Shown in pieces: positions 54,819 to 63,800 of a stretch of 64,000 nucleotides of DNA. The stretch comes from JBCCXZ01 sp965228005 (GTDB taxonomy: Bacteria; Planctomycetota; Planctomycetia; Pirellulales; Lacipirellulaceae): NCBI GenBank assembly GCA_965228005.1, contig CBDDGV010000002.1, positions 186,001 through 250,000 on the forward strand, read 5' to 3'. The notes below the pieces were generated by a model. That model had not been told where the DNA came from. It saw nothing but the letters and a program-made list of their open reading frames with translations, and did not search any database. The translations under genes were made by a program, and so were the position numbers. The first letter of the stretch is position 1. The number at the start of each line of letters is the position of its first letter.

Positions 54819-55880
54819 ATGCGCACCTTTCTCGCTCTCGCGGTGCTGCTTTGCTGGTTGGAACAACCCGGCTTTGGGAAGACCGAGCCGAAAGAGGACG
54901 AACCGGAGTACCGGCTCGGGGCAACGATGGCCCAAGTGACGTCGCAGGACGAAGGTCCCGAACGCCATCTCGGAGCGACCATGGTCGAGACGGCTCCGGA
55001 GCCTGACGCTCCCCCAGAGGAGCCTGAGACAGAAAAGGCAACGCCCTCTGATAAGGAGGAAGCTCAGCCGACGAAAGAGCCGCCTGCGATCTTGGCCACC
55101 GACATCCCTGTGGTAGAACTCGCTGGGGCCGTCGAGCCGGTCGACCAATGCCTGAAACTCGCCTCGCACAGCAAGCAGTGCGGCTGCATGGCCTGCCGGC
55201 AGGTGCGCTACCAGAGCTACTGGTACGCCGGCGTCGACCTCACGGCGCTCGACCCGAGTTACAGCAACTCGGACTGGGGAATCACAAACGAGGAAGACGG
55301 CTCCGGTACGAGGGTCTACTTCGGCTGGGAATCGGCAAGCGGCGCCGGCATCCGCAGCCGCATCTGGAGCCACGACGGCGAATACGGCGTCGAGTCCGAC
55401 ACGGTCGCCGACCCCGATCCGTTGACCATCGACGCGTTCCGCTGGGACATCGACTTCTACCGTCGGTTTCGATTCCGGCGGGGGGACGTTGAACTCGGCG
55501 CCAGCCTCACGGGGGCGAGTCTCGAGTTCGACACCAACCCGTTAGATCACCACGAGACCGACTCGGCATTCGGCGTCGGCTTCTTCGCAGAGGGGCGGCA
55601 CACGCTGTGGGAAAAGCCGTGGAGCCGTTGGTCGTTTCTAGCGCGCGGGCGGTGGGCGTACCTCACAGGTGAGTGGACCGAGCCCCTCCGCGCCGGCCGC
55701 ACCGAGGGCGACCTCAACCTCGACATTCGAGAGACGTTCCTCGGCATCGAATACGTGTACCGCCTCAAGAGGTGCGAATGGGTCTTCCAAACCGGCTTCG
55801 AGGCGCAGGCCTGGGAGAGCAACTACTTCGGGGATGTCAGTTTCGACGGGTCGACTACCCGCATCGGGATGAATTGGTAG
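54819..55880 (+). CDS. Exported beta-barrel-like protein, 353 aa
   Basis: Signal peptide MRTFLALAVLLCWLEQPGFG. Residues ~20-115 are an acidic, Pro/Glu-rich linker containing a duplicated motif (RLGATMAQVT and HLGATMVETA). A Cys cluster CGCMACRQVRY near residue 123 leads into ~220 residues of alternating aromatic strands (YWYAGVDLTALDPSYSNSD, RVYFGWESASGAGIRSRIWS, WDIDFYRRFRFRRGDVELGA) ending in RIGMNW. Terminal aromatic and strand pattern suggest an outer-membrane barrel. Family not identified. Confidence 0.65.
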   Translation: MRTFLALAVLLCWLEQPGFGKTEPKEDEPEYRLGATMAQVTSQDEGPERHLGATMVETAPEPDAPPEEPETEKATPSDKEEAQPTKEPPAILATDIPVVELAGAVEPVDQCLKLASHSKQCGCMACRQVRYQSYWYAGVDLTALDPSYSNSDWGITNEEDGSGTRVYFGWESASGAGIRSRIWSHDGEYGVESDTVADPDPLTIDAFRWDIDFYRRFRFRRGDVELGASLTGASLEFDTNPLDHHETDSAFGVGFFAEGRHTLWEKPWSRWSFLARGRWAYLTGEWTEPLRAGRTEGDLNLDIRETFLGIEYVYRLKRCEWVFQTGFEAQAWESNYFGDVSFDGSTTRIGMNW

Positions 55881-55965
55881 CGACGCGGCCCTCCCATCCA
55901 TTAACCACCGCCCTTCGGGTCGCAATCCAAGCCACACAGCACTCGATTACTCAGGACATCGTCTC

Positions 55966-56826
55966 ATGCTCTCCCGCCTCTTGCTGCTTACCTCCCTTCT
56001 GATCCCCGCCCAGGCGGCCTCCGCCGGGACAGTTACCGTGCTATTCGAGGCACGTCTGTTGGAAGCTAGTTCACGCTTCTTGAACCCTCCAGGGGTAATC
56101 ACGGGCGCCTATTCCCACAGTAGCAGCGCCCAGTACCTAGACGACTCGTACGACCCAGGTTTCACGCTGCAGGTTTCTGTCATCAACGAGATGGTGCTGC
56201 ACATCGGAACCGAGTCCATCACGCTCGATGAAGGATTAGTGTCGAGATTCGATCCGATTGAAGCCGTCTACATAAACCGACCGTTCCTTGTACGCAACAC
56301 CTACCAAGTGAGCATGGGATCCGTCATCTGGCCTCTATATGTATCTACTCCGATATCGCCAGACCACGGCCCCGAGGTAGAACCCGACGGCCTCGCACAG
56401 TCGGATGGATTCGTGAACTCGGACACCGACGACCTCCTAGGCGGAGGCGGAGGCAACGACGATGACCTAGTTGTGATTCCATGGCCGACATTTGACGTGC
56501 CCGTGGTTTGGTATCCATTGGTCTCGATCACGATCCGAGAAGACGCGAATCAACAACCATGGGAGGACACTCTGGGTGACATGCTCCCACCCCCGATTGT
56601 TGACCCCTCCTTAGCCACCTTGAGAATCCAGGTAGCGAACGCGAATCCATTCCAGGTCGTGCCAGATACGGCGACTTATGAGATGACCTCCTTTGTGGTT
56701 GTCCCCGAGCCGGCCACAATTCTGTTGGCCGCTCTCCCTCTGTTGCTCCGTCGACGCATGATGAGGCCTAACTCATCTCCGCCAGAATCCGCATCAGAGC
56801 TCCCGTCGCGACGGTCTCCTCGCTGA
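55966..56826 (+). CDS. Secreted PEP-CTERM protein with run-on C-terminus
   Basis: 286 residues. Signal peptide MLSRLLLLTSLLIPAQAASA. A beta-rich, acidic middle of unknown fold has a Gly/Asp stretch (GGGGGNDDDL). The tail VVPEPATILLAALPLLLRRR is a typical PEP-CTERM signal. Unlike most such tails it continues for 22 residues past the Arg cluster, and those codons overlap the 3' end of the antiporter gene on the other strand by 59 bases. Loss of an earlier stop codon is likely. Confidence 0.8.
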   Translation: MLSRLLLLTSLLIPAQAASAGTVTVLFEARLLEASSRFLNPPGVITGAYSHSSSAQYLDDSYDPGFTLQVSVINEMVLHIGTESITLDEGLVSRFDPIEAVYINRPFLVRNTYQVSMGSVIWPLYVSTPISPDHGPEVEPDGLAQSDGFVNSDTDDLLGGGGGNDDDLVVIPWPTFDVPVVWYPLVSITIREDANQQPWEDTLGDMLPPPIVDPSLATLRIQVANANPFQVVPDTATYEMTSFVVVPEPATILLAALPLLLRRRMMRPNSSPPESASELPSRRSPR

Positions 56827-58381
56827 TCACCCGGTCGGCGCCGTGCTTGCGCAGCGTCGGCTCGTTCGCGTGGTAGCGGCAGCGGACGAGCACGAAGCAC
56901 TCGGGGTTGATCGCACGCAGGGCGCGGAGCGTCCGCTCGGCCGCGGCGTCGTCGGGCACGCACAGCACCGCCAGGGTCGCCTCGTCGGCGTGGGCGCTGC
57001 GGAGCGTCTCCTCGTCGCCGCCGTCGCCGGCCACGGTGCGGAAACCCTCCGTGGCAAACGGGTGCAGGTTGATCGGGCTGAGGTCGACCAGGCAGACGTC
57101 GTGGCCGGTGGTCTCGAGCTGCGAGGCGAGCTGCCGCCCGACCGGCCCGGCGCCGACCACCACGGCCTGGTGCCGGCCGTCGCCGTTGTGGCGGACGGCG
57201 GCCACCGCGGCGGCTTCGTCGGCGGTCTCGGTGACCCACCGCAGGCCCAGCCGCATGAGGAAGGGCGTGAGCAGCAGCGACCCGATCGCCAGCGAGACGA
57301 TCCGCTGGTACTCGGTGCGCGGCACGACGCCCGCTTCGGCGCCGATCAGCAGCAGCACGAAGGCGAACTCGCCGACGTGCGCCAGGCCGATCCCCATGCC
57401 GAGCGACGACCGGTTGTCGAGCCCCGTGAGCCGCAACGCCGCCGACGCGGCGGCCGCTTTCAACACGACCAAACCGGCCAAGCAGGCAAGCCACAGCAGC
57501 GGGGCGGCGAAAATCGTCTGCGGGTCGAACAACAGCCCGAGGCTCACAAAAAACACCGCGGCGAACGCCTCGCGGAACGGCAGCACGAGGGCGTCGATCT
57601 GGTGCGACCAGCGGTTGCCGCTGAAGGCCAGGCCCGCGGCGAAGGCGCCGATCGCCGGCGGCAGGCCGACCTGGAAGGCCGCCATCGTCACGCCCCCCAG
57701 CACCACCAGCGCAAACAACACGACCAAGTCGGGGCTGCGGTAGCCGGCCATCAGAGGGATCAGCCACTGAGCCAGCAGACGTCGCAACAACACGACCGCG
57801 GCCACAAAGCCGGCAGAGGTTAGCACGAGCCGGATCAGGTCACCGATGCCCGCGGCTTCGTCGCTCTGCGTCAAGAGCGGCACGAGCAGCAAGAGCGGCA
57901 CGAGCGCGGCGTCTTGAAACAGCAGGATGCCGATCGCTCGCCGGCCGTGCGGCCGGCCGGAGTGTCCGCTCTCGGCGAGCGCCTTGAACACGAGCACCGT
58001 GGAACTGAACGCCGTCGCCGCGGCAATGAGCAGTGCCGGCTGCCACGCAGCACCGGTGGCCGTCATCAGCCCGGCCACGGGCACGGCGACCAGCAGCATC
58101 TGCACGCTCCCGCCTACCAGCAGGTTGCGGCCCAAGCGAAGCAGTTCTTCCAGCGAGAACTCCAGGCCGATGGAGAACAGCAGCAAGAACACGCCCGCCT
58201 CGGCGAGGTGCTCGATCTCGTGGTGCTCGTCGCGGACCCAGCCCAAGACGCCCGCGCCCAGCAGGGCGCCGACCACGAGGTAGCCCACCAGCACCGATAC
58301 CTGCACCCGCCGGCACACCAGCCCGGCCAGCAGCCCGGCGCTGAGGATAATCAGCAGGTCGTAAACTAGCGTTCCGGCCAT
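56768..58381 (-). CDS. KefB-like monovalent cation:proton antiporter (CPA2)
   Basis: 537 residues. About 12 membrane helices form a Na/H-exchanger domain (LLIILSAGLLAGLVCRRVQV, AEAGVFLLLFSIGLEFSLEE, LFQDAALVPLLLLVPLLTQS, GAFAAGLAFSGN). A cytosolic TrkA-N domain begins VVVGAGPVGRQLASQLETTG and contains VCLVDLSPINLHPF and ERTLRALRAINPECFVLVRC. There is no TrkA-C domain. Family members exchange K+ or Na+ for H+ and sense NAD(H) or glutathione. The 3' end overlaps the PEP-CTERM gene tail to tail. Confidence 0.92.
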   Translation of the reverse strand: MAGTLVYDLLIILSAGLLAGLVCRRVQVSVLVGYLVVGALLGAGVLGWVRDEHHEIEHLAEAGVFLLLFSIGLEFSLEELLRLGRNLLVGGSVQMLLVAVPVAGLMTATGAAWQPALLIAAATAFSSTVLVFKALAESGHSGRPHGRRAIGILLFQDAALVPLLLLVPLLTQSDEAAGIGDLIRLVLTSAGFVAAVVLLRRLLAQWLIPLMAGYRSPDLVVLFALVVLGGVTMAAFQVGLPPAIGAFAAGLAFSGNRWSHQIDALVLPFREAFAAVFFVSLGLLFDPQTIFAAPLLWLACLAGLVVLKAAAASAALRLTGLDNRSSLGMGIGLAHVGEFAFVLLLIGAEAGVVPRTEYQRIVSLAIGSLLLTPFLMRLGLRWVTETADEAAAVAAVRHNGDGRHQAVVVGAGPVGRQLASQLETTGHDVCLVDLSPINLHPFATEGFRTVAGDGGDEETLRSAHADEATLAVLCVPDDAAAERTLRALRAINPECFVLVRCRYHANEPTLRKHGADRVISEETVATGALMRILAEMS

Positions 58382-58501
58382 GACGGTGTGCGCGGTGTTC
58401 TGGGGCCGCTAAGTCCGTGTCGGACTCACAAAGTAGGTACGCGGCGGTGTGATTTCCGGGTCCAACGCGGCTCTTCCCGCATCGCCCCGGCTAGGCCCGC
58501 T

Positions 58502-58996
58502 CTAACCGTTCGGCCATTGGCGGCAGTATTCGTACAACGCCATCACAGTAGCGGTTGCCGCGTTGTAACTGTAGGGCATGCCCCACACGGGGATCTCCAC
58601 CACGTCGTCGAGCACCTGCAGCACCTCGGACGTGAGGCCGGTCCGCTCGTTGCCGACGACGAGGGCCGTCTGGTGCGGGAACTCGTAACTGTGGATGTCG
58701 GTGGAGCCCGAGGTCTGCTCCAGCCCCACCAGCCGGTAGCCCTCGCCGCGGAGCTTCTCCAGCACCGGCGGGAGCGAGCGGTGGGTTTCGATCTCGACGG
58801 TGTCCGCCCCGTCGCGGGCGATCTTGCGGTCGAGCTTCGCCGTGCCGGTGCAGATGATCCGCCCTACCCCGCAGCACCCGGCCGCCCGGGCGATGCGGGA
58901 GAGGTTCACGTTGCTCCGCATCGGGGCGCACGCCAGCACCAGCCCGCGGGGGCGGGTCAGTTCTCGCGGCGGTTTGTGGCGTTGGTGCTCGAACAC
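58502..58996 (-). CDS. SpoU/TrmH-family RNA 2'-O-methyltransferase
   Basis: 164 residues from GTG 58994-58996. SPOUT motifs are GLVLACAPMRSNVNLSRIAR (motif 1), ALVVGNERTGL (motif 2) and VVEIPVWGMPYSYNAATATV (motif 3, with S-Y-N where most have S-L-N). The frame remains open to an ATG at 59104, but that stretch is translated from a periodic GGGGAT-type repeat and is not conserved. Substrate (tRNA or rRNA ribose) cannot be deduced. Confidence 0.82.
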   Translation of the reverse strand: MFEHQRHKPPRELTRPRGLVLACAPMRSNVNLSRIARAAGCCGVGRIICTGTAKLDRKIARDGADTVEIETHRSLPPVLEKLRGEGYRLVGLEQTSGSTDIHSYEFPHQTALVVGNERTGLTSEVLQVLDDVVEIPVWGMPYSYNAATATVMALYEYCRQWPNG

Positions 58997-59029
58997 GGGT
59001 CGGTCGCAGCAAGGGGCCCAACTGTGGAA

Positions 59030-59242
59030 GGAGATGTGGGGATGTGTGGGGATAAGGGAGATCGCTACCGCGTGGGTAAGCTCCTCCTGCTCAGTAACCT
59101 CCAATTACTTGGTGCTTTCCGTTGCAAGATATCTTCCTTCGGCCACCGAAGGCTTGCTTTGGATTGGGAGATCATCCGTAGCGGAAAGCCCTATCTCTTC
59201 ATCCCCCCATCCCCAGCCATCTCCCCATCCCCTTCCTCTTCA
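59030..59242. repeat. Periodic CCATCCCC inverted repeat
   Basis: Left arm: GGAGATGTG-GGGATGTGT-GGGGATAAG-GGAGATCGC (59030-59065), 9-nt units. Right arm, inverted: CCCTATCTC-TTCATCCCC-CCATCCCCA-GCCATCTCC-CCATCCCCT (59189-59233), again 9-nt units. The 123-base centre has no recognisable gene. It fills most of the gap between the methyltransferase gene and oppA. Confidence 0.85.
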
Positions 59243-59369
59243 ATCGACTCCAAGGAATCGTGGGCGTCGCCCCAAGACCTGCTAGCGGTGGTCTTTCGCC
59301 GCCACACGGGCTGCCGGTAAGCTGTGGCTTTCTCAGCCCCCTCCAGAGCGGAACCGGAACGGCAACCCG

Positions 59370-61268
59370 ATGGCACGAGCGCTCTTCCCGTGGGTTGTGC
59401 TGGCCGCCCTGCTCTTCTCGGCGGTGTTCTCCACCCTCGGCGGCGGGCTGCCCCCCGCCGATTTTACGTTCTGCAACGAGAGCGAGGTCAAGAGCCTCGA
59501 CCCGGCGATCGTCACCGGCTCGCCGGAGAACCGCATGATCAACGCCCTCTTCGAGGGCCTCACCCGGCTGCACCCGCAGACGCTGGAACCGATCCCCGGC
59601 GTGGCCGAGAGGTGGGAACTCTCCGACGACGGGCTGGTTTACACGTTCCACCTGCGTGACACGGCCCGGTGGTCGGACGGCACGCCGGTCACCGCGGCGG
59701 ACTTCCACTACTCGCTCCGCCGCTTCCTAGGCCCCCGGACCGCTGCTGAGTACTCCTACCAAGCGTGGTACATCAAGAACGGCCGCAAGTACAACCGCGG
59801 CGGCAGCGGCGTGGAGCCGGGTGACCCCGTCGAGGTGGAGCTGAACCTGCCGCCCGACGCCGTGAACTCACTCCGCGGCGAGCTGCTGCACGGCACGTTT
59901 TTGCGGCTGGAGAATCAGGCCGGCGAGCCGCTGCCCGAGGAGGAACGGGACTCGACCGACCGCGTGTTCGTCGTCGAGATCGACGGTCAGGAAAACCGCT
60001 TCGTCAGCAAAGACGACGCCGACGCCGGGGCAACCCCGCCCGAGGGGCTCCGCTGGTGCCGGCAGGTGTTGTTCGACTTCCGCGAAGTAGGCGTCGAGGC
60101 GATCGACGAACGCACGCTGCAGATCACGCTCGAGAGCCCCACACCGTTCTTCCTCAGCCTGATGGGCTTCTACCCGCTCTACCCGGTCAACCAGACCTGC
60201 GTCGAGGCGCACGGCTCGCCCGCGTGGACGTACCCGGAGAACCTCGTCGGCAACGGCCCGTTCACGATGCGGCTCCGCCGCATCCGCGACCGCATCCGGC
60301 TGGCCAAGAGCGAGACCTACTGGAACCGCGACGAGGTCAAGCTCAACGTGATCGATGCGCTGGCGGTCGACAGCATCACGACCGCGATGAACCTCTACAT
60401 GACCGGCAACGTCGACTGGATCACCGAGGCCCCGCCCACGGCGTTACGCGAGCTGATCCACGCCGAGCCGCCCCGGGACGACATCAACCCCAGCACGTGG
60501 CTCAGCAGCTACTACTACCTGTTGAACACCGAGAAGGCGCCGCTCGACGACCTCCGCGTGCGGCAGGCGTTGCACATGGCGGTCAACCGCGAGGAGATCG
60601 CCACCAAGATCCTCGCCGCGGGCGAGCAGCCCGCACTCAGCCTCGTGCCGCCGGGCATCGAGGGCTACGTCCCGCAACTCGCCCTGCCCCAAGACCCCGA
60701 CGAGGCCCGCCGCTTGCTCGCCGAAGCCGGCTTCCCCGACGGCAAGGGCTTCCCGCGGATCGACATCCTCTACAACACCCACGAGGCGCACCAGTCGATC
60801 GCCGAGCTGATCCGCAAGCAGTGGCAACGCGAACTGGGCATCTCCGTCCGCACCCGCAACGAGGAGTGGGGCACCTACCTCTCCAGCCAACGCCAAGCAC
60901 GCTACGACGTCTGCCGCAAGGGATGGGTGGGCGACTACGCCGACCCCAACACGTTCCTCGACATGTTCGTCACCGGCGGCGAGCAGAACAACACCGGCTG
61001 GGGCGACCCGCGGTACGACGAGCTGATCGCCGCCGCCGCCCGCGAGAGCGACCCCGACAAGCGGATGGCGATCTTCCGCGAGGCGGAACAGATCCTGATG
61101 CGCGACCTGCCGATCCTGCCGCTCTACTACTACGTCAGCAAGAACCTGGTGAAGCCGCACGTCCGCGGGTTCTACAACAACGTGCAGGACTTCCACCCGC
61201 TGTGGTCGATCTGGATCGACCGCAGCGGCGCCCCCAACGAGTTCATGCAGGGGGCCCGGGGCCGATGA
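59370..61268 (+). CDS. oppA: Oligopeptide ABC transporter, substrate-binding protein
   Basis: 632 residues. N-terminal signal LFPWVVLAALLFSAVFSTLG. SBP family 5 features are FTFCNESEVKSLDPAIVTGS, NRMINALFEGLTRLHPQTLE, GVAERWELSDDGLVYTFHLR and ARWSDGTPVTAADFHYSLRR. An inserted segment of ~80 residues follows (residues 150-235). Later blocks are VRQALHMAVNREEIATKIL, YDVCRKGWVGDYADPNTFLD and LPILPLYYYVSKNLVKPHVR. It delivers peptides to the permease encoded next; the stop overlaps oppB (ATGA). No lipobox is evident. Confidence 0.94.
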   Translation: MARALFPWVVLAALLFSAVFSTLGGGLPPADFTFCNESEVKSLDPAIVTGSPENRMINALFEGLTRLHPQTLEPIPGVAERWELSDDGLVYTFHLRDTARWSDGTPVTAADFHYSLRRFLGPRTAAEYSYQAWYIKNGRKYNRGGSGVEPGDPVEVELNLPPDAVNSLRGELLHGTFLRLENQAGEPLPEEERDSTDRVFVVEIDGQENRFVSKDDADAGATPPEGLRWCRQVLFDFREVGVEAIDERTLQITLESPTPFFLSLMGFYPLYPVNQTCVEAHGSPAWTYPENLVGNGPFTMRLRRIRDRIRLAKSETYWNRDEVKLNVIDALAVDSITTAMNLYMTGNVDWITEAPPTALRELIHAEPPRDDINPSTWLSSYYYLLNTEKAPLDDLRVRQALHMAVNREEIATKILAAGEQPALSLVPPGIEGYVPQLALPQDPDEARRLLAEAGFPDGKGFPRIDILYNTHEAHQSIAELIRKQWQRELGISVRTRNEEWGTYLSSQRQARYDVCRKGWVGDYADPNTFLDMFVTGGEQNNTGWGDPRYDELIAAAARESDPDKRMAIFREAEQILMRDLPILPLYYYVSKNLVKPHVRGFYNNVQDFHPLWSIWIDRSGAPNEFMQGARGR

Positions 61269-62182
61269 TCGCTTTCTGCATCCGCCGCGCGTTGTGGATG
61301 GTGCTCACCGTGTGGGTTGTTTTCACCCTTTCGTTCTTCCTGATGCGCGCCGTCCCCGGCGGGCCGTTCGACAGCGAACGTGCCTTGGAGCCGGAGATCG
61401 AGAGGAACCTCAAGCGCAAGTACAACCTCGACGCGCCGCTCTACCAGCAGTACCTCCAAACACTCGGCCAGGTCGTCCGCGGCGACTTGGGGCACTGCAT
61501 GCGGATCGGCGACTACCCCGTGGCGACCGTCATCCGCGAGGGGCTGCCGATCTCCGCCGCGTTGGGCTCAGTGGCGCTGTCGTTCGCGTTAGTGCTGGGG
61601 CTGCTCGCGGGGGTCACCTCGGCCGTGAGCCGCGGCTCGGCGGCCGACGTGGGCCTCAGGCTCGTGGCAACCATCGGCATTGCGCTGCCCAACTTCGTGA
61701 TCGCCGGGCTCTGCATCCTGGTATTCGTTTTCCAGTTTGGCTGGTTCCCCGCCGCGGGGTGGGGCGAGCCGATCCAGGTCGTCCTGCCGGCGTTCTGCCT
61801 TGGCGCCCCCTACGCCGCTTACGTCGCCCGCATCACGCGCACCAGCATGCTCGACGTGCTCTCGCAAGACTTCATCCGCACGGCCAAAGCCAAGGGCGCC
61901 TCGCCGGGCCGCGTGACGTTCGTCCACGCCCTCCGCGGGGCGTTGCTGCCGGTGGCGTCGTTCCTCGGCCCGGCGGTCGCCGGCATCCTCACCGGCTCGC
62001 TGGTGGTGGAGCAGATCTTCGCCGTCCCCGGCCTCGGCTCGTACTTCGTCCAGGCCGCGATCTTGCGGGACTACACCCTCGCGATGGGCGTGGTGATGCT
62101 CTACACCGTGTTGCTCTACACGATGAACTGGCTGGTCGACATGTCCTATGCGGCGCTCGACCCGCGGGTGGAGCTGAACTAA
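61265..62182 (+). CDS. oppB: Oligopeptide ABC transporter permease, OppB-type
   Basis: 305 residues, ATG overlapping the oppA stop. FIRR-type N-terminus (IAFCIRRALWMVLTVWVVFT), PGGPFDSERALEPEIERNL, YNLDAPLYQQYLQTL and the cytoplasmic EAA loop DFIRTAKAKGASPGRVTFVH are typical of OppB/DppB. Six membrane helices are evident. It pairs with OppC to form the channel. The ATPases (OppD/OppF) are not in the window and may lie beyond it or elsewhere. Confidence 0.94.
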   Translation: MIAFCIRRALWMVLTVWVVFTLSFFLMRAVPGGPFDSERALEPEIERNLKRKYNLDAPLYQQYLQTLGQVVRGDLGHCMRIGDYPVATVIREGLPISAALGSVALSFALVLGLLAGVTSAVSRGSAADVGLRLVATIGIALPNFVIAGLCILVFVFQFGWFPAAGWGEPIQVVLPAFCLGAPYAAYVARITRTSMLDVLSQDFIRTAKAKGASPGRVTFVHALRGALLPVASFLGPAVAGILTGSLVVEQIFAVPGLGSYFVQAAILRDYTLAMGVVMLYTVLLYTMNWLVDMSYAALDPRVELN

Positions 62183-62183
62183 A

Positions 62184-62215
62184 CCACGAAAGAAACGAAA
62201 TACACGAAAGAAGGA
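62184..62215. repeat. CACGAAA periodic repeat
   Basis: CCACGAAAG-AAACGAAAT-ACACGAAAG-AAGG: 9-nt units beginning one base after the oppB stop. The same family in reverse lies at 35690-35716, and a partial copy at 46061-46079. Confidence 0.8.
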
Positions 62216-62220
62216 TAGGG

Positions 62221-62282
62221 AACACTAATCTCCGCTAATCACCACTAATCCGGATTAGCGAGGATTAGTGCAGATTAGTGTT
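62221..62282. repeat. CTAATC palindrome with 10-nt period
   Basis: CACTAATCT, CGCTAATCA, CACTAATCC (CTAAT every 10 bases) run into the inverted GGATTAGCG, GGATTAGTG, AGATTAGTG (GATTA every 10 bases). The whole 62-base block is one long imperfect palindrome. It lies inside the opp operon, between oppB and oppC. Confidence 0.9.
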
Positions 62283-62299
62283 CCTGTTTTCTGAATCAC

Positions 62300-63520
62300 T
62301 TGCAGACTCCCACTCCCAACACGCCGAAGGGGCTTTCGCTCACGCAGGACGCCTGGCGGAAGCTGCGCCGCAACCGCGTGGCGATGGTCTCGCTGTACGT
62401 GCTGGGAGCGGTGTCGCTGCTGGCATTGTTCACGCCGCTCTTGCCGCTGCAGCCGCCCGACCGCGACCAGACCAGCCTGCAGTTCGAGCAGCCGACCGCC
62501 TCACCCTTCTGGCTGCACGACTTCGACCTCGACACCGAAGCGATCGCCGCCACGCCCGGCGCGGTCGCGGAACTTGAGCCGCAGCTCGAAGAAGCTGAAG
62601 GCGCCCTGGCCGACGCCGACCCGGCCGACGAAGAAGCGTACACCGATGCACGCAACGCCGTCCGGCGGCTCGAAGCCCAGATCGAAGACACGATCCAGGC
62701 CCCCTACCGCGAGCAAGGATTTGCCAACCTCAAGCCGCTCTCCCGCTGGATGGTACGGATGCGATTCAGCCTGTTCGGCGACCGCAGCGTGAACGCCCTC
62801 TGCGGCCGCGACCTGTTCGGCCGCGACCTGTTCAGCCGGCTCTTCTGGGGCGCCCGCACGTCGCTGCTGGTGGGGCTCGTGGCGACGATCGTCTCGCTGG
62901 TGATCGGCGTCACTTACGGTGCCGTCTCCGGCTACCTCGGCGGCTGGGTCGACGACGCGATGATGCGGGCGGTCGACGTGCTCTACTCCGTGCCGTTTGT
63001 GTTTGTGGTAATCTTCATCATCACCATCCTGGGCGAAGAGAGCGTCGCCGACCGGCTGGCCCGGTTCGGGATCGACCGCGTCACAGTGTTCTTCTTCGTG
63101 GTGGGCGCCATCTACTGGCTCACGATGGCCCGAGTGGTCCGCGGACAGGTGATCTCGCTGAAGACCGAGCCGTTCGTCGAGGCGGCCCGCTCGCTCGGCG
63201 CCGGCCAGGCCCGCGTCCTGTTCCTGCACATCGTGCCTAACCTCTTCAGCGTCGTGATCGTCTACCTGACGCTCACCATTCCGCGGGTGATGCTGTTCGA
63301 GGCGTTCCTCTCGTTCCTGGGGCTGGGCGTAGAACCGCCCGAAGTCTCTTGGGGCCTGCTCGCCAACCAGGGCATCCAGGTCATCACGCCGGTGCGGTTC
63401 GACTGGTGGCTGGTGGTGTTCCCCAGCATCGCGCTGGGCGTCACGCTCACGGCGCTCAACTTCCTCGGCGACGGCCTCCGCGACGCGCTCGACCCGAGGA
63501 TGCGAACGCAGGGGAGTTAG
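62300..63520 (+). CDS. oppC: Oligopeptide ABC transporter permease, OppC-type with long insert
   Basis: 406 residues from a TTG start at 62300, 117 bases after oppB; no ATG lies nearer the expected N-terminus LSLTQDAWRKLRRNRVAMVS. After the first helix (LYVLGAVSLLALFTPLL), residues ~55-150 form an extra acidic coiled-coil-like segment (AELEPQLEEAEGALADADPA) on the periplasmic side, longer than in standard OppC (~300 aa). The DPP domain has LFGRDLFSRLFWGARTSLLV, EAA loop EPFVEAARSLGAGQARVLFL and FLGLGVEPPEVSWGLL. Confidence 0.9.
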   Translation: MQTPTPNTPKGLSLTQDAWRKLRRNRVAMVSLYVLGAVSLLALFTPLLPLQPPDRDQTSLQFEQPTASPFWLHDFDLDTEAIAATPGAVAELEPQLEEAEGALADADPADEEAYTDARNAVRRLEAQIEDTIQAPYREQGFANLKPLSRWMVRMRFSLFGDRSVNALCGRDLFGRDLFSRLFWGARTSLLVGLVATIVSLVIGVTYGAVSGYLGGWVDDAMMRAVDVLYSVPFVFVVIFIITILGEESVADRLARFGIDRVTVFFFVVGAIYWLTMARVVRGQVISLKTEPFVEAARSLGAGQARVLFLHIVPNLFSVVIVYLTLTIPRVMLFEAFLSFLGLGVEPPEVSWGLLANQGIQVITPVRFDWWLVVFPSIALGVTLTALNFLGDGLRDALDPRMRTQGS

Positions 63521-63526
63521 CCGCCG

Positions 63527-63620
63527 ATGAACACAGATAACGCTGATAAGAGTTCGCAAGCCAAGGTCCTTCAGTGACCTCTGCCTTTTATCTGTGTTCA
63601 TCTGCGTCCATCTGTGGCTA
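63527..63620. repeat. ACAGAT/ATCTGTG inverted repeat with 10-nt period
   Basis: ATGAACACAGATAACGCTGAT (63527-63547, in two units) faces TTATCTGTGT, TCATCTGCGT, CCATCTGTGG (63588-63617), where ATCTG recurs every 10 bases. The 40-base centre shows no gene. It follows the oppC stop by 7 bases and may close the operon's transcript. Confidence 0.85.
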
Positions 63621-63800
63621 ACTCTTTCGGTCACCCGATTTGGGTCTGCGACAAGACCTTCATTTGCTCCAGATTTCCGCCCGCCGTACAATCCGGGCTC
63701 TCTTCTCATCACTCCGCACGCCCCGCGTGCACGCTCTCGGCAAACGCCGCCTCTGGATGGGCGACGCGATCTCTTCTCCGTATCGCAGAAAGGCCGACTA

